In this document: in pieces, positions 19,694-31,901 of the stretch
How positions within the stretch are numbered: the stretch's first letter is position 1
How the letters are laid out: the number at the start of each line of letters is the position of its first letter
DNA from: Chromatiales bacterium
GTDB lineage: Bacteria; Pseudomonadota; Gammaproteobacteria; SZUA-152
NCBI GenBank assembly: GCA_026982555.1
Contig: JALSGT010000154.1
Coordinates: forward strand, 1 to 40,157
Reading direction: 5' to 3'
Length of the DNA stretch: 40,157 bases
Program-made: the position numbers and the translations under genes
The notes under the pieces: generated by a model
Seen by the model: the letters and a program-made list of their open reading frames with translations, nothing else
Databases searched by the model: none
What the model was told of the DNA's origin: nothing

Positions 19694-20143
19694 ATGTCAT
19701 CCAAACCCGTTGCTAAAATTCTGTCACGCCGAGACGGTGCGCTAAACTCGCTGCTCCAACGCGCCCAATACCTGCAACAGCTGACACAGGCGCTGCGCGA
19801 CAGTCTCGATGGACACCTTGCGGCACACGTCACCGTGGCCAACCTGCGCGAGCAGACAATCGTCATTACCACCGACACACCTGCCTGGTTAACCCAGTTA
19901 CGTTATCAGGCACCCACAATCCTGCGTTTACTCAAAACGCTGCCCGGCCTGCAAAAGTTGCAAAAAGTGCAATTTAAAATACAACCTGACAGTTTCAGTT
20001 CACCGACACCGCCCTCACGTCGCGCCAACCTGTCCACCACCAGCGCACATTTACTGGAAAGCGCAGCCTCCGGCACAGAAGACCCCGAACTTGCCGAAGC
20101 CCTTTATCGCCTTTCCCGACACAAAAACACCCATAAACAATAA
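19694..20143 (+). CDS. DUF721 / DciA-like protein
   Basis: ATG 19694 (ORF track starts at TTG 19643); LLQRAQYLQQLTQALRDSLDGHLAAHVTVANLREQTIVITTDTPAWLTQLRYQAPTIL resembles DciA/DUF721 in this lpxC-secA context. Confidence 0.8.
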   Translation: MSSKPVAKILSRRDGALNSLLQRAQYLQQLTQALRDSLDGHLAAHVTVANLREQTIVITTDTPAWLTQLRYQAPTILRLLKTLPGLQKLQKVQFKIQPDSFSSPTPPSRRANLSTTSAHLLESAASGTEDPELAEALYRLSRHKNTHKQ

Positions 20144-20322
20144 GTTGGCCTTGCCGAGCAAGCTTTGCTGCCATATTTTCATGGCAACTATTGTGACAGG
20201 GATGCAAAACGGGTCGCCAAAGGTACCAACAAGCATCCGGACTGACAAGCAGGAAAAGTATATTTCCAGTCAGGAATGACAAATGTCGGGTTTTTGGAGG
20301 AAATGTGAGCAACCAACGAACA

Positions 20323-20349
20323 ATGCAGCCATCTCTGTAATGGCTGCAT
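20323..20349 (-). terminator. Candidate terminator hairpin downstream of lpxC
   Basis: Perfect 10-bp inverted repeat ATGCAGCCAT-CTCTGTA-ATGGCTGCAT just downstream of the lpxC stop; weak U-tract. Confidence 0.5.
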
Positions 20350-20369
20350 GAAAAACAGCAGTTTCGTAA

Positions 20370-21281
20370 TTAATTGGCCAGGAGAGGGTGGGTATAAGAA
20401 ATGGGAGCCAGCTTGGGATCATCAAAAGTTGCTGCTTCCCAGGCATCTTCGTTGGCCAGCAGGGTCCGCAACAGGCGATTATTGAGTTCATGGCCTGATT
20501 TGTAGCCACTGAATTCACCAATCAGACTGCAACCCAGCAAATACAGGTCGCCAATGGCATCCAGCACTTTGTGTTTAACAAACTCATCACGATAACGCAG
20601 ACCGTCTTCGTTGAGCACACGGTAATCGTCCATCACGATAGCATTATCGAGACTGCCACCCAGCACCAGATTATTTTCACGCAATTGCTCGATGTCACGC
20701 ATGAAACCAAAGGTGCGCGCCCGACTGACTTCTTTTACAAAAGAAGTGCTGGAAAAATCCACTGTGGTGGTCTGCGACTGGGACTGAAACACCGGATGTT
20801 GAAAATCAATATTGAACGAAACCTTGAAACCTTCAAAAGGATCAAAGCGCGCCCATTTATCGCCATCTTCCACAATGACTGTTTTTTTAATACGGATAAA
20901 ACGCTTGGCGGCATTCTGTTCTTCAATGCCTGCGGACTGAATCAGGAATACAAACGGTCCCGCACTGCCGTCCATGATGGGCACTTCAGGAGCGCTGACA
21001 TCAATGTAGGCGTTGTCGATACCCAGCCCGGCCATGGCAGAAAGCAGGTGTTCGACAGTGGAAACCCGCACATTATTGTGAATCAATGTGGTGGAAAGAC
21101 GTGTGTCCCCTACGTTGTCCGGGGTCGCCGCAATCTCCACGGGTTCATCCAGATCCACCCGGCGAAAGACAATTCCGGTATCCACAGCCGCAGGACGCAA
21201 GGTCAGGTAGACCTTATCGCCGGTATGCAGGCCAATGCCCGTTGCACGAATGATATTTTTTAATGTCCGCTGTCGAATCAT
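20370..21281 (-). CDS. lpxC: UDP-3-O-acyl-N-acetylglucosamine deacetylase
   Basis: [57 protein letters not shown]. Start assigned at second Met (ORF track to 21293). Confidence 0.97.
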   Translation of the reverse strand: MIRQRTLKNIIRATGIGLHTGDKVYLTLRPAAVDTGIVFRRVDLDEPVEIAATPDNVGDTRLSTTLIHNNVRVSTVEHLLSAMAGLGIDNAYIDVSAPEVPIMDGSAGPFVFLIQSAGIEEQNAAKRFIRIKKTVIVEDGDKWARFDPFEGFKVSFNIDFQHPVFQSQSQTTTVDFSSTSFVKEVSRARTFGFMRDIEQLRENNLVLGGSLDNAIVMDDYRVLNEDGLRYRDEFVKHKVLDAIGDLYLLGCSLIGEFSGYKSGHELNNRLLRTLLANEDAWEAATFDDPKLAPISYTHPLLAN

Positions 21282-21420
21282 CTGACTAATCACAATTATC
21301 CCCTGCTATCGCCCAAATCAGGCGCGCAGAATCGGGGAATGTTACCACACCCCCCCTGATTCTACCTAGTGAGCAAGCTCACAATTCTTTAACCACCCGG
21401 CATATTTCAGCCAGAGGCAT

Positions 21421-22569
21421 TTAGTCCGCCTGACGTCGCAAGAATGCCGGAATATCCAGATAATCCAGATTACCGTCAGTGGCTGCACCGTAGCGTTCAC
21501 CAGCAACCTTGTTACGAATCACCGTGGGCCGATCCAGCTGACCATAATCCACGATACCATCCGGGCCTTCGGGAGCCACCAGCACTGGCGGTTTTTCCAC
21601 ACTGGCCTGCACTTTTTGTCCCAGGCCAGTCGCCACCACGGTCACCCGCAGCCCTTCGGACATTTCCGGATCGATGACCGTACCCACCACCACGGTGGCA
21701 TTGTCGGAGGCAAATTCCTTGACGGTGCTGCCGACTTCGTCAAATTCACCAATCGACATGTCCAGGCCTGCTGTCACATTCACCAGAATGCCGCGCGCAC
21801 CGGCCAGATCGACGCTTTCCAATAACGGACTGGCCACTGCCGATGCCGCCGCCGCCCGGGCACGGCCTTCGCCGCTGGCAAAACCGGTACCCATCATCGC
21901 CATACCCATTTCAGACATCACCGTGCGCACATCCGCAAAGTCAACGTTGATCAGGCCCGGGCGGGTAATCAAATCCGCAATCCCCTGCACCGCTCCCAGC
22001 AACACATCATTGGCCGCCTTGAACGCATCCAGCAGAGAAACGTCCTTGCCCAAGACATCCATCAACTTTTCGTTAGGGATAGTGATCAGTGAATCAACAT
22101 ACTCGGATAATTCCTTGATACCCTGATCCGCAATGGCCATCCGTTTTTTACCTTCAAAGGGGAAAGGCTTGGTGACCACTGCCACCGTCAGCACGCCCAG
22201 GTCTTTGGCGATCTGTGCCACCACGGGCGCACCACCAGTACCCGTGCCACCGCCCATACCGGCGGTGATAAAAACCATATCAGCTCCTTCCACCAATTCG
22301 ACGATACGGTCACGATCTTCCAGTGCCGCTTGCCGACCGACATCGGGATTGGCTCCTGCACCCAATCCTTTGGTGACGTTATTACCCATTTGCAGCACAG
22401 TACGCGCCGCAGAGTTTTTCAGTGCCTGCGCATCCGTGTTGGTGCAAATAAACTCAACACCATCGATGTTTTGTTCCACCATGTGCTCAACCGCATTTCC
22501 GCCACCACCACCGACTCCGATGACCTTGATAACTGCACCTGCAATATTGGTTTCCATCAGCTCGAACAT
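21421..22569 (-). CDS. ftsZ: Cell division protein FtsZ
   Basis: Tubulin signature [18 protein letters not shown]-terminal [12 protein letters not shown]. Confidence 0.99.
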   Translation of the reverse strand: MFELMETNIAGAVIKVIGVGGGGGNAVEHMVEQNIDGVEFICTNTDAQALKNSAARTVLQMGNNVTKGLGAGANPDVGRQAALEDRDRIVELVEGADMVFITAGMGGGTGTGGAPVVAQIAKDLGVLTVAVVTKPFPFEGKKRMAIADQGIKELSEYVDSLITIPNEKLMDVLGKDVSLLDAFKAANDVLLGAVQGIADLITRPGLINVDFADVRTVMSEMGMAMMGTGFASGEGRARAAAASAVASPLLESVDLAGARGILVNVTAGLDMSIGEFDEVGSTVKEFASDNATVVVGTVIDPEMSEGLRVTVVATGLGQKVQASVEKPPVLVAPEGPDGIVDYGQLDRPTVIRNKVAGERYGAATDGNLDYLDIPAFLRRQAD

Positions 22570-22625
22570 TGTCGTGCCCTCCTGTTGAATAATTCAGTTT
22601 TCAAACGTTATTTAAAAAATATGAC

Positions 22626-23861
22626 CTAAAAATTTCCCTGGAACCAACTCTTCATTCGTGACCACAAACCTTTGCCGTTCCATTCACTCTTACGTTCTTT
22701 ATGGCTTTCACCATGGTGTTTATGTCCATACAACAACAAACCAACTCCCGTTGCATGAATCGGGTTTCGCACAACATCCACCAGCCCTGAAACGTGCTGC
22801 GGCATACCCAGGCGCACGGGCATATGGAAAACTTCTTCCGCCAGTTCAATCACGCCTTCCATCTTTGAACAGCCACCCGTCAGCACGATGCCAGCGGCAC
22901 ACATTTCTTCAAAACCACTGCGACGTAATTCGTTTTGCACCAGAATTAATAATTCTTCGTAACGTGGCTCAATGACTTCAGCCAGCGTTTGCCGCGCCAA
23001 ACGTCGTGGCGGCCGGTCACCCACACTGGGCACTTCGATGCTTTCTTCCGGGCTGGCCAGTTGTGTCAGCGCACAGGCATATTTGATTTTAATTTCTTCT
23101 GCGTATTGCGTCGGTGTACGCAGTGCCACGGCGATATCATTGGTGACCTGATCACCGGCAATGGGAATCACAGCGGTATGACGAATCGAGCCGTCGGTAA
23201 ACACCGCGATGTCGGTAGTACCGCCACCCATATCCACCAGACACACACCCAGTTCTTTTTCGTCTTCCGTCAATACCGCATAACTGGAAGCCAGTTGTTC
23301 GAGAATCACATCGTCCACTTCCAGCCCGCAACGGCGCACACATTTGATAATATTTTGTGCCGCACTCACCGCACCGGTCACCATGTGTACCTTGGCTTCG
23401 AGACGCACACCGGACATACCCACCGGCTCACGGATGCCTTCCTGATCGTCGATCAAAAACTCCTGCGGCAAAATATGCAGCACTTTTTGATCTGCCGGAA
23501 TGGCCACCGCCCGAGCGGCATCAATCACCCGCTCCACATCCGCTTGCATCACTTCTTTGTCACGTATTGCCACAATGCCGTGAGAATTCAAACTGCGAAT
23601 ATGACTACCGGCAATACCGGCATACACCGAGTCAATCTGGCAACCTGCCATCAGCTCTGCTTCTTCCACTGCGCGCTGAATGGACAACACGGTGGATTCG
23701 ATATTCACCACCACACCCTTTTTCAAACCACGGGAAGGATGTGTCCCAATACCGATAATGTCGATTTCACCTTCCGGTGTCAGGTCCGCCACAATCGCCA
23801 CCACCTTTGACGTGCCGATATCCAGACCTACCAATAAATTTTGATCAGACTTTTTGCTCAT
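22626..23861 (-). CDS. ftsA: Cell division protein FtsA
   Basis: NLLVGLDIGTSKVVAIVAD, CLVDMGGGTTDIAVF, ATGVGLLLYG. Start chosen at MSKKSDQN (ORF track to 23915). Confidence 0.97.
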   Translation of the reverse strand: MSKKSDQNLLVGLDIGTSKVVAIVADLTPEGEIDIIGIGTHPSRGLKKGVVVNIESTVLSIQRAVEEAELMAGCQIDSVYAGIAGSHIRSLNSHGIVAIRDKEVMQADVERVIDAARAVAIPADQKVLHILPQEFLIDDQEGIREPVGMSGVRLEAKVHMVTGAVSAAQNIIKCVRRCGLEVDDVILEQLASSYAVLTEDEKELGVCLVDMGGGTTDIAVFTDGSIRHTAVIPIAGDQVTNDIAVALRTPTQYAEEIKIKYACALTQLASPEESIEVPSVGDRPPRRLARQTLAEVIEPRYEELLILVQNELRRSGFEEMCAAGIVLTGGCSKMEGVIELAEEVFHMPVRLGMPQHVSGLVDVVRNPIHATGVGLLLYGHKHHGESHKERKSEWNGKGLWSRMKSWFQGNF

Positions 23862-23911
23862 CACCGCATTCCCCGGACCAATAGCTGTTTTTGCTTTGTC
23901 ATTTTTTTGTT

Positions 23912-24703
23912 TCAACCAAGCTTTGATTTGTTCACAGGCGTTTTCCAGCGCACCGCAAAACCGTTGGTGTACCGTAAATCCACTGACTGAATATTTTCCA
24001 GTTTTTCAACTGGCATGCTGTTGTATGCATTGGTAAAACGTGACAACTGTGTATCCGCCATCGCTCGCCCAAACAATAAGTGCATACCGTTATCAAGCGA
24101 CACCCGCCATGCGCGTCGTTCATTCAAAGTTAGCGCCACAACCGCCAACTCCATTTTTGCCAGAGGCATCGATAACAACTGGTAACGTTCAGCGAGTATT
24201 TTTGCGGTACCTTCCGGCCCGTTAAAAACCGGTAAATCACCCAGCGAATCTGTCGCTGCAAGCGGCACAACATCACCATGCCGATTAACCATGCCACCTT
24301 CCTGCCAGCGGGCCAGTGGTATTTGTTCACGAATATCAATGTGCAAAGTATCCGGCCAGATTCGCCGTACCGATGCGCTGTCTACCCAGGGCATCGTCTC
24401 AGCAGCCTGTTTCACCGCTCGCACATCCACATTAAAAAATCCGGCATTCGCCAAATCACCAACGGCTTTGTATAAATCCTTTTTGTCGAGATAAACAAAC
24501 TCGCCCTTTACCTGGACCTGCTGAATCGGCAGGGTATCCGGCTGGGCCAGCTGCCACACGGTAAAGCCCGACAAACCACCCAGTCCGCCGAACAGTAATA
24601 CGCCTCCCAGCAAACGGCGTGTCAGCCAACGCTCAAACATTGGCTTTGCCGGTGAGCGGGGCTTTTTCGTACTGGTTTTTTTCACAATGCGTTTAGCGCC
24701 CAT
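23912..24703 (-). CDS. ftsQ: Cell division protein FtsQ
   Basis: Single TM then POTRA-like region; LPWVDSASVRRIWPDTLHIDIREQIPLARW-type motif; between ddl and ftsA. Start approximate. Confidence 0.93.
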   Translation of the reverse strand: MGAKRIVKKTSTKKPRSPAKPMFERWLTRRLLGGVLLFGGLGGLSGFTVWQLAQPDTLPIQQVQVKGEFVYLDKKDLYKAVGDLANAGFFNVDVRAVKQAAETMPWVDSASVRRIWPDTLHIDIREQIPLARWQEGGMVNRHGDVVPLAATDSLGDLPVFNGPEGTAKILAERYQLLSMPLAKMELAVVALTLNERRAWRVSLDNGMHLLFGRAMADTQLSRFTNAYNSMPVEKLENIQSVDLRYTNGFAVRWKTPVNKSKLG

Positions 24704-25634
24704 TGTCTGCCTCCCCTGCACTGTCCGGCACCGTTGCTGCCAACAAAATACGCCGAATCAGTTCATCAAAATCAATGCCCGCCGCCTGCGCTGCCATGGG
24801 CACCAGACTGTGATCCGTCAGCCCCGGGACGGTATTGTTTTCCAGTAACCAGGGGGCACCGTTTTTGTCTAACATGAAATCGATACGCCCCCAGCCTGTC
24901 GCGCCCAACACCGTGAAGGCACGCAATGCCAATACCTGAAACTGCTGTTCGTCAGCCGCAGATAACCCGCTGGGGCAGTGATAACGTGTATCGTCGGTGT
25001 TGTACTTGGCTTCGTAATCGTAAAACTCTCGCGGCGTTTCCAGACGAATCACCGGCAGGGCTTCGCCGTCCAGAATGCCGACGGTGTACTCTTCACCAAT
25101 AATCCAGGGCTCGGCCATTACCGTTGCATCAAATTCCGCCGCCTTACGCCAGGCCGATGCCAGGTTTTTCAAATGTTCCACCCGTGTTGCACCCAGACTG
25201 GAGCCTTCATGCGCGGGCTTTACCGCCAGCGGCAAACCCAGTTCGTCGATCACAGCGGACCCGTCACTGTCCTCATTCAGCACAGCAAAAGCCGGGGTCG
25301 GCAAACCGGCTGCCTGCCATACCTGTTTGCTGCGTATTTTGTCCATGGACAGCGCACTGCCCAATACGCCGGAACCGGTATAGGGGATATTCAGCGTTTC
25401 CAGTACGCCCTGAATCACACCATCTTCACCACGTCGCCCGTGCAGGGCGATAAACGCGCAATCAAACCGGCCATCCTGTAAAACCGAAACAATGTCGTGC
25501 CCCACATCCACACCGTGCGCATCAATATTTTGTCGTTGTAACGAGCCCAGCACTGCTGCGCCGCTGCGCAAGGAGACTTCACGTTCCGCTGACAGCCCAC
25601 CCAGAAGTACAGCAACTTTGCCAAAGCTGTTCAT
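24693..25634 (-). CDS. ddl: D-alanine--D-alanine ligase
   Basis: VAVLLGGLSAEREVSLRSG, KPAHEGSSLGATRV, LLENNTVPGLTDHSLVPMAA. Start at MNSFGKV (ORF track to 25661). Confidence 0.97.
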   Translation of the reverse strand: MNSFGKVAVLLGGLSAEREVSLRSGAAVLGSLQRQNIDAHGVDVGHDIVSVLQDGRFDCAFIALHGRRGEDGVIQGVLETLNIPYTGSGVLGSALSMDKIRSKQVWQAAGLPTPAFAVLNEDSDGSAVIDELGLPLAVKPAHEGSSLGATRVEHLKNLASAWRKAAEFDATVMAEPWIIGEEYTVGILDGEALPVIRLETPREFYDYEAKYNTDDTRYHCPSGLSAADEQQFQVLALRAFTVLGATGWGRIDFMLDKNGAPWLLENNTVPGLTDHSLVPMAAQAAGIDFDELIRRILLAATVPDSAGEADNGR

Positions 25635-25713
25635 AAGCGACCTCCGGAAAACACAATGCAAAGACGTGGAAACGCAAAGGAAACTGGTTTAAAAAAAATC
25701 GTTGCAAAGAGTG

Positions 25714-26616
25714 TCACGCGGCCTCTCCCACAATATGTATTTCGCGCTGTAACTGCACCGCCTGTTTCTCTTTAACCTCTTGCATGATTCGTTCGATCAA
25801 GGTTTCAACGTCACATGCTGTTGCGCCACCTGTATTGATAATAAAATTAGCGTGTTTATCCGAAACGCAGGCCGCACCCTCGCATTGCCCTTTTAAACCA
25901 CAGGCTTCAATCAGACGTGCCGCAAAATCACCTTCGGGGTTACGAAACACCGAGCCGGCATTGGGTAATGATGTGGGCTGACGGTCACCACGCCTGGCAA
26001 GCAAGGCTTTAATACGCGCCTGTAATACCTTCGGCTCACCACCGGGTTCTAACTGTAATTGTGCAGCCACAAACCATTCCCCTTTGGGACCGGAGACATG
26101 ACGATAAGTAATGTCAAAATCTTCAGGCTTACGGTGTCGGCACTGCCCTTGCTGACCCAGCATTTCCACCGCCGCGACCACGCCCCAGGTTTCACCACCG
26201 AAGGCACCGGCATTCATCGCCAGTGCGCCACCCATGGTACCGGGGATGCCCGCGAGAAATTCTGCGCCCGAAAGACCCGCACGCGCGCAAAAACGTGCCA
26301 CTTTGGCACAGGCCACACCGGCCTCGGCACGCACTGTTTTTTCATCAAGCTGTTCCAGCCCGTCCAGCACACCACTGGTCGCAATCACCGTGCCGCGAAT
26401 ACCCCCGTCACGTACCAATAGATTGCTACCCAGGCCCAACCAGTAAACCGGTTCTGTTTCCGCCAGCTGTGATAAAAACAGTGACAGATCTGCAATATCA
26501 GCAGGCTGATAATAACGGTCTGCCGGGCCACCAATGCGCCAGCTGGTGTGTTTAGACATGGGCTCGTCTAACAGTAAAGTGCCGCGTAACTCACTGGTTT
26601 GCAGTGCTGCATTCAT
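25714..26616 (-). CDS. murB: UDP-N-acetylenolpyruvoylglucosamine reductase
   Basis: [62 protein letters not shown]. Confidence 0.97.
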   Translation of the reverse strand: MNAALQTSELRGTLLLDEPMSKHTSWRIGGPADRYYQPADIADLSLFLSQLAETEPVYWLGLGSNLLVRDGGIRGTVIATSGVLDGLEQLDEKTVRAEAGVACAKVARFCARAGLSGAEFLAGIPGTMGGALAMNAGAFGGETWGVVAAVEMLGQQGQCRHRKPEDFDITYRHVSGPKGEWFVAAQLQLEPGGEPKVLQARIKALLARRGDRQPTSLPNAGSVFRNPEGDFAARLIEACGLKGQCEGAACVSDKHANFIINTGGATACDVETLIERIMQEVKEKQAVQLQREIHIVGEAA

Positions 26617-28085
26617 GACAAACCCTCCTTCAGCTGCTGCGGCAACTGGCCGGCAACAACACCAATAGAGCCCGCACCCAGCGTCAGCAACACATCACCC
26701 TCACGCAACACGCTTTGCAGAGTCGTTGCAAGATCATCCACATTTTCCACAAATACCGGGTCCAGCTGCCCACGGGTGCGTATCGCGCGACACAGGGCAC
26801 GGCCATCATCACCGCCCTGCGATTGTTCACCTGCCGCAAACACTTCTAACAATAACAAGACATCTACTTCGCAAAGCACTTTGACAAAATCTTCAAACAG
26901 GTCACGGGTGCGCGAAAAACGGTGCGGCTGAAAAGCCAGCACCAAACGCCGGCCAGGCCAGGCCTTGCGTGCGGCCTCCAGCGTCGCCGCTACTTCACGC
27001 GGATGATGGCCATAGTCATCGACCAACAGCACGTTACCTGCGGCGGTTTGCAATTCACCATAAACCTGAAAGCGTCGGCCAATACCTTCAAAACCCGCCA
27101 GTCCGTTTTGAATGGCTTCGTCACTGACACCCAGCTCAGTGGCCACGGCAATGGCTGCCAGGGCATTCAGCGCGTTATGCGCGCCGGGCATATTCAGCGT
27201 CACCGCCAGTTCGGTTTCGTGATCCTTGCGCTGCACCCGGAAGTGGGTGTGTGGTCCCTGTTGCTGCAAATCCAGTCCGCGCACATCGGCGTCTACAGAT
27301 TCAAATCCGTAGGTCAGCACCGGCTTGGAAATTTCCGGCAGCAGTTCGCGTACCACCGGGTCATCGATACACATCACGGCCAAACCATAAAAAGGCAGAT
27401 GATGTAAAAATTCGAGAAAAGCCTGACGCAAATTGGCAAAATCACCGCCGTAGGTTTCCATGTGGTCGGCATCAATATTGGTGACCACGGCCATCATCGG
27501 TGCAAGGTACAAAAACGAGGCGTCACTTTCGTCGGCTTCGGCCACCAGATAACGGCTCTCACCAAGGCGTGCGTGGGAACCGGCACTGTTAAGCAGACCA
27601 CCGATAACAAAGGTGGGGTCCAGCCCGTCTTCGGCCAGCAGACTCGCCGTCAAACTGGTGGTGGTCGTCTTGCCATGCGTTCCCGCAATGGCAATGCCAA
27701 AACGAAAACGCATCAGTTCAGCCAGCATTTCAGCACGGGGCACAACGGGAATACGCGCTTCACGCGCGGCCATGACTTCCGGGTTGTCTGCCGATACAGC
27801 CGTGGACGTAACCACCACGTCACAACCTTTTACGTTCGCTGCATCGTGGCCTTTGAATATGTCAGCGCCCAGGTTAGCCAGCCGACGGGTCACCGCATTG
27901 TCCCGCAGATCCGAACCGGATACGGCATAACCCAAATTAGATAACACTTCGGCAATGCCACCCATGCCCGCACCACCGATGCCCACAAAATGTACACGAT
28001 GAATACGCCCCCAGGCCGGATGTGACTCACCCTTGAGATCCTGCCCTCTGCGCTCAATTCTTGGATTGACGCTTCGTTTAACCAC
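26613..28085 (-). CDS. murC: UDP-N-acetylmuramate--L-alanine ligase
   Basis: [28 protein letters not shown] Mur ligase P-loop. Confidence 0.97.
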   Translation of the reverse strand: MVKRSVNPRIERRGQDLKGESHPAWGRIHRVHFVGIGGAGMGGIAEVLSNLGYAVSGSDLRDNAVTRRLANLGADIFKGHDAANVKGCDVVVTSTAVSADNPEVMAAREARIPVVPRAEMLAELMRFRFGIAIAGTHGKTTTTSLTASLLAEDGLDPTFVIGGLLNSAGSHARLGESRYLVAEADESDASFLYLAPMMAVVTNIDADHMETYGGDFANLRQAFLEFLHHLPFYGLAVMCIDDPVVRELLPEISKPVLTYGFESVDADVRGLDLQQQGPHTHFRVQRKDHETELAVTLNMPGAHNALNALAAIAVATELGVSDEAIQNGLAGFEGIGRRFQVYGELQTAAGNVLLVDDYGHHPREVAATLEAARKAWPGRRLVLAFQPHRFSRTRDLFEDFVKVLCEVDVLLLLEVFAAGEQSQGGDDGRALCRAIRTRGQLDPVFVENVDDLATTLQSVLREGDVLLTLGAGSIGVVAGQLPQQLKEGLS

Positions 28086-29187
28086 GGGTCACCTCCTGCC
28101 TGCCGCCCCGCGCCACCGCCAGACATTGCTCGACCACTTGCGTGGTGGCATCCAGCAATGCCCGCTTGCGTGCGGCTTCAGCCATGGCCGTTAATTTATC
28201 GGCATTAAGCGATAACAAAATCTCACCCAGATATTCGGCTGTCAGCTGCGTTTGCGGCAGTAACACGGCTGCCTGTGCATCCGCCAGATAACGCGCATTG
28301 GCCGTCTGATGATCGTCCACTGCAAAAGGAAAGGGCACCAGAATGGACGGCACGGCGGCAGCCGCCACTTCGGCAATGGTCATGGCACCAGCGCGACACA
28401 GCACCACATCAGCCCAGGCGTAGGCAGCAGCCATGTCGTCAATAAACGCTTCCAGTCGCACATCAATACCCGCTGCTGCATAGGCAGAACGTGCATCATC
28501 AATGTTTCGTTTGCCCGCCTGATGCCAGACCTCGGGACGGGCGGCAGCGTCCAGTGCTGCCAGCGTCTGCGGCACTACCTCATTGAGCCGCGCCGCGCCC
28601 AGACTGCCGCCCACTACCAGCAGGCGCAGTGCAGGGTTCTCTGTATTGACGGTTGCCTTATCAGGCACGGCATCAATAAATGTTTTGCGCAGGGGATTAC
28701 CGGTGTGCAGCACTTTTTCAGAAACGGCAAAAGTGCCGGGGAAAGCTTCCATCACCCGTCGCGCCAACGGTGCCAGCAGACGATTGGTCAATCCGGCACG
28801 GGCATTTTGTTCGTGAATCAGCAATGGCCGCCGTTTCAGCCATGCCGCCAGCCCACCAGGGCCGGAGACAAAACCACCCATGCCCAGCACGGCCGCAGGC
28901 TGGCGCCGGGCAATAATTTTCACGCTTTGTGATAAGGCCAGCAGCAACTTCACCGGTGCCATGAGCAGACTCAATACACCCTTGCCACGCAAGCCGGACA
29001 CCTGCACATAATCAATGGGGAAACCGGCACGCGGCACCACCTCCGCTTCCAGCCCCTGACGTGTCCCCAGCCAGCTGACTTCCACACCACGCGCACGCAG
29101 TTCATCGGCCACCGCCAATGCGGGAAACACATGGCCACCAGTGCCACCGGCCATGACCATGATGCGTAGCGGTTGCGGATTGTTCAC
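28078..29187 (-). CDS. murG: Lipid II synthase glycosyltransferase MurG
   Basis: [54 protein letters not shown]. Confidence 0.98.
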   Translation of the reverse strand: MNNPQPLRIMVMAGGTGGHVFPALAVADELRARGVEVSWLGTRQGLEAEVVPRAGFPIDYVQVSGLRGKGVLSLLMAPVKLLLALSQSVKIIARRQPAAVLGMGGFVSGPGGLAAWLKRRPLLIHEQNARAGLTNRLLAPLARRVMEAFPGTFAVSEKVLHTGNPLRKTFIDAVPDKATVNTENPALRLLVVGGSLGAARLNEVVPQTLAALDAAARPEVWHQAGKRNIDDARSAYAAAGIDVRLEAFIDDMAAAYAWADVVLCRAGAMTIAEVAAAAVPSILVPFPFAVDDHQTANARYLADAQAAVLLPQTQLTAEYLGEILLSLNADKLTAMAEAARKRALLDATTQVVEQCLAVARGGRQEVTRG

Positions 29188-30446
29188 GAACCACGCCTCC
29201 GTTTCGTTACCGCTTTCTGCGCGGTTTTTTGCACGGTGGTTTGTAATGTCGGCACTGTCCGTCGTGCCGCCGGTTGCTTGTCCACCGGATGCTCGTGGGA
29301 AATCCGCAATAACAACGCCACCGCAACACAGCTCATTACAATGCTGGAGCCACCGTAACTCATCAGCGGCAGGGTCAGCCCCTTGGTGGGCAGCACACCC
29401 ATGTTCACACCGAGATTAATAAACGCCTGCAAGCCCAGCCATATGCCAATGCCATACGCCGTATAAGCACCAAAGCGATTACCGCCTTGTGCCGCTGACT
29501 GTCCCACCACAAAGGCACGCCACACAAGCAGCACAAACAGACCAATCACCAGCACCACACCGATCAGGCCCAGTTCTTCGGCCAGTACGGCAAACAAAAA
29601 ATCCGTGTGTGCTTCGGGCAGGTAAAACAGTTTCTGCACGCTGCTCCCCAGGCCCACTCCCAGCCACTCACCACGACCAAAGGCAATCAATGCCTGAGTG
29701 AGCTGGAAACCACTGTCAAACGGGTCTGCCCAGGGGTTCACAAATGACGTTAGACGCTCTACCCGGTAGGGGGAAGACACCGCCACAGCCGCGACTACGG
29801 CAGACATGCCAAGGAACAGCACGGCAAACTGCCACAACCGTACACCGCCCAAAAACATCATGCCCAGTACGGTGGCGGTGATAACGGCGGCTGCACCAAA
29901 ATCAGGTTCCAGTAATAACAGCACACCAATCAGGCCTACCAGCATCATGGGTTTGAGAAAACCTTTTACCGATTCACGCACCTCGTCGCCACGCCGCACC
30001 AGATAACCCGCCAGATAAATCACGATAAACAACTTCATCATTTCCGACGGCTGGACATTCACCGGTCCCAGTGACAGCCAGCGCACGCTGCCGTTGATTT
30101 CACGCCCGAGAAACAGCACGCTGACCAGCAAACTCATGCCCAACAGCAAAAACCAGGGGCCGAGACGTTCCCAATACACCAGGCGCACATTCAATACCGC
30201 AAAACCAATCAGCAAACCCAGCGTCACAAACGCGCTCTGTCGCCATAAATAAAAAAGCGGGTCATTCATCTGACGTTCGGCAATGGACACCGAGGCCGAG
30301 GCCACCATGACCAGCCCCACGGCCAGCAACATAATGGCTGCCGTCAACAAAACGGCATCCAGCGGGAAACGCCCATGACGCTGATTCGCTGTCACATTCG
30401 CGGTATGGACAAAATTACGCAGTACAGGAATCGTATCAGCACTCAT
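29184..30446 (-). CDS. ftsW: Peptidoglycan polymerase FtsW (SEDS family)
   Basis: Polytopic; GSSVQKLFYLPEAHTDFLFAVLAEELGLIG, LPLMSYGGSSIV. Confidence 0.97.
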   Translation of the reverse strand: MSADTIPVLRNFVHTANVTANQRHGRFPLDAVLLTAAIMLLAVGLVMVASASVSIAERQMNDPLFYLWRQSAFVTLGLLIGFAVLNVRLVYWERLGPWFLLLGMSLLVSVLFLGREINGSVRWLSLGPVNVQPSEMMKLFIVIYLAGYLVRRGDEVRESVKGFLKPMMLVGLIGVLLLLEPDFGAAAVITATVLGMMFLGGVRLWQFAVLFLGMSAVVAAVAVSSPYRVERLTSFVNPWADPFDSGFQLTQALIAFGRGEWLGVGLGSSVQKLFYLPEAHTDFLFAVLAEELGLIGVVLVIGLFVLLVWRAFVVGQSAAQGGNRFGAYTAYGIGIWLGLQAFINLGVNMGVLPTKGLTLPLMSYGGSSIVMSCVAVALLLRISHEHPVDKQPAARRTVPTLQTTVQKTAQKAVTKRRRGS

Positions 30447-31891
30447 AACCCGTCTCCCTCAACGACTGGCAATGCACGTACAGCGGCCATAAAGGCTTCA
30501 CCCCGTGCAACAAAACCGGAAAACATATCGAAACTGGCACAGGCTGGCGACAACAGCACCGTATCGCCGGGTTGCGCAAGCGACTGCGCCTGTATCACGG
30601 CTTCTGCCATCGCATCTTTTGTAGAAGATATCCGCACCACTGGCACAGCATCCGCCAGGGCTTTTTCCATCAGTGCCGCATCTTCACCCAGCAAAATGAC
30701 AGCACGCACCTTGCCTTTTATGGCATCCGCCAGCGGTGAAAAATCAGCACCTTTGCCCTGCCCGCCCGCAATCAACACCAGCGGCCCGGCCAAACCCTGC
30801 ACCGCAGACAGTGTGGCTCCCACATTGGTACCTTTGGAATCATTGATCCAGCGAATACCACCAGTCTCGGCGACAAACTGCGTACGGTGCGGCAAACCGG
30901 GAAAGGTTTTCAGCGTGGCTAACATATCCACCATGGGCAGTCCCATCACCTCACCCAGCGCCAGCGCGGCCAGTGCATTGGCCTGAGCCTGTTCACCTGC
31001 CATGCGTATCTGTGCAACCGGCAGCAAAGCTTCTGTACCACGCGCTAACCATAATTCATTGTTTGCGTTATTCAGGCTGATGCGCCCGAATTGATCTTCA
31101 GCGGGGACATCCAGACCAAAACTGATTTTTTGCTGCGGTACGTTATCTGCCAGCATCGCCACCACCTGTGAATCATCACGGTTAAACACCGCCACACCCT
31201 GTGCAGCCAGTCCGGCATCACTGTAAATACGCTGCTTGCTGGCCACGTAATGGGCCAGGTCATCGTAACGATCCAGATGATCGGCACTGATGTTCAGCAC
31301 CACTGTGGCAGCGGCACGTAAGGAATATGTGCTGTCCAGCTGAAAGCTCGACAATTCCAGCAGGTAAAAATCCGGCTCGTTTTCCTTGAGCAATTCCAGC
31401 GCCGGTATGCCAATGTTGCCGCCCGTGCGCACATCCCGGCCAGCCGTTTTTGCCATTTCACTCAACAGCGAAGTAACTGTACTTTTCCCGTTAGAACCGG
31501 TGATGGCCACAATGGGTGCCTGCGCCATTCGTGCAAAAATGTCGATATCACCCATCACTTCCACACCGCGACGTTGCGCATCGACAATCAACGGCTCGCG
31601 CAATGAAATACCCGGGCTGACAATCAGGCGCTGCGCCCAGGCAAACAGCTTTTCATCAAAACCACCCAGGCTGGTTTTCACTGTGGGACATTCAGCACGC
31701 AGGGCGACAATACCCGGCGGCTGTTCGCGACTGTCCGTCACCGCAAACGGCACGCCCTGTTGAACCAGAAAACGTACACAGGACAAACCGCTTTGTCCCA
31801 GGCCCACCACCAGCGTCGGCACGGGGGTTAAACCGTTGTTATGTGTTGTGACGTTTATCATGTTCAGGGTTGCGTTCAAAGTTGCGTTCAT
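30443..31891 (-). CDS. murD: UDP-N-acetylmuramoyl-L-alanine--D-glutamate ligase
   Basis: VGLGQSGLSCVRFL, ITGSNGKSTVTSLL, NDSKGTNVGAT. Confidence 0.97.
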   Translation of the reverse strand: MNATLNATLNMINVTTHNNGLTPVPTLVVGLGQSGLSCVRFLVQQGVPFAVTDSREQPPGIVALRAECPTVKTSLGGFDEKLFAWAQRLIVSPGISLREPLIVDAQRRGVEVMGDIDIFARMAQAPIVAITGSNGKSTVTSLLSEMAKTAGRDVRTGGNIGIPALELLKENEPDFYLLELSSFQLDSTYSLRAAATVVLNISADHLDRYDDLAHYVASKQRIYSDAGLAAQGVAVFNRDDSQVVAMLADNVPQQKISFGLDVPAEDQFGRISLNNANNELWLARGTEALLPVAQIRMAGEQAQANALAALALGEVMGLPMVDMLATLKTFPGLPHRTQFVAETGGIRWINDSKGTNVGATLSAVQGLAGPLVLIAGGQGKGADFSPLADAIKGKVRAVILLGEDAALMEKALADAVPVVRISSTKDAMAEAVIQAQSLAQPGDTVLLSPACASFDMFSGFVARGEAFMAAVRALPVVEGDGL

Positions 31892-31901
31892 TGCAAAGTA
31901 T

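Noticed and set aside
21369-21382. GTGAGCAAGCTCAC dyad between lpxC and ftsZ
   Set aside because: Six-bp arms with 2-nt spacer in a 130-bp gap; too short to call as a terminator or operator without conservation data.
22989-23810. 273-aa + strand ORF antisense to ftsA (and similar antisense ORFs in murG, lpxC and murE)
   Set aside because: Same reasoning: overlaps strongly conserved coding sequence and is rich in His/Thr/Gln as expected from reverse complements.
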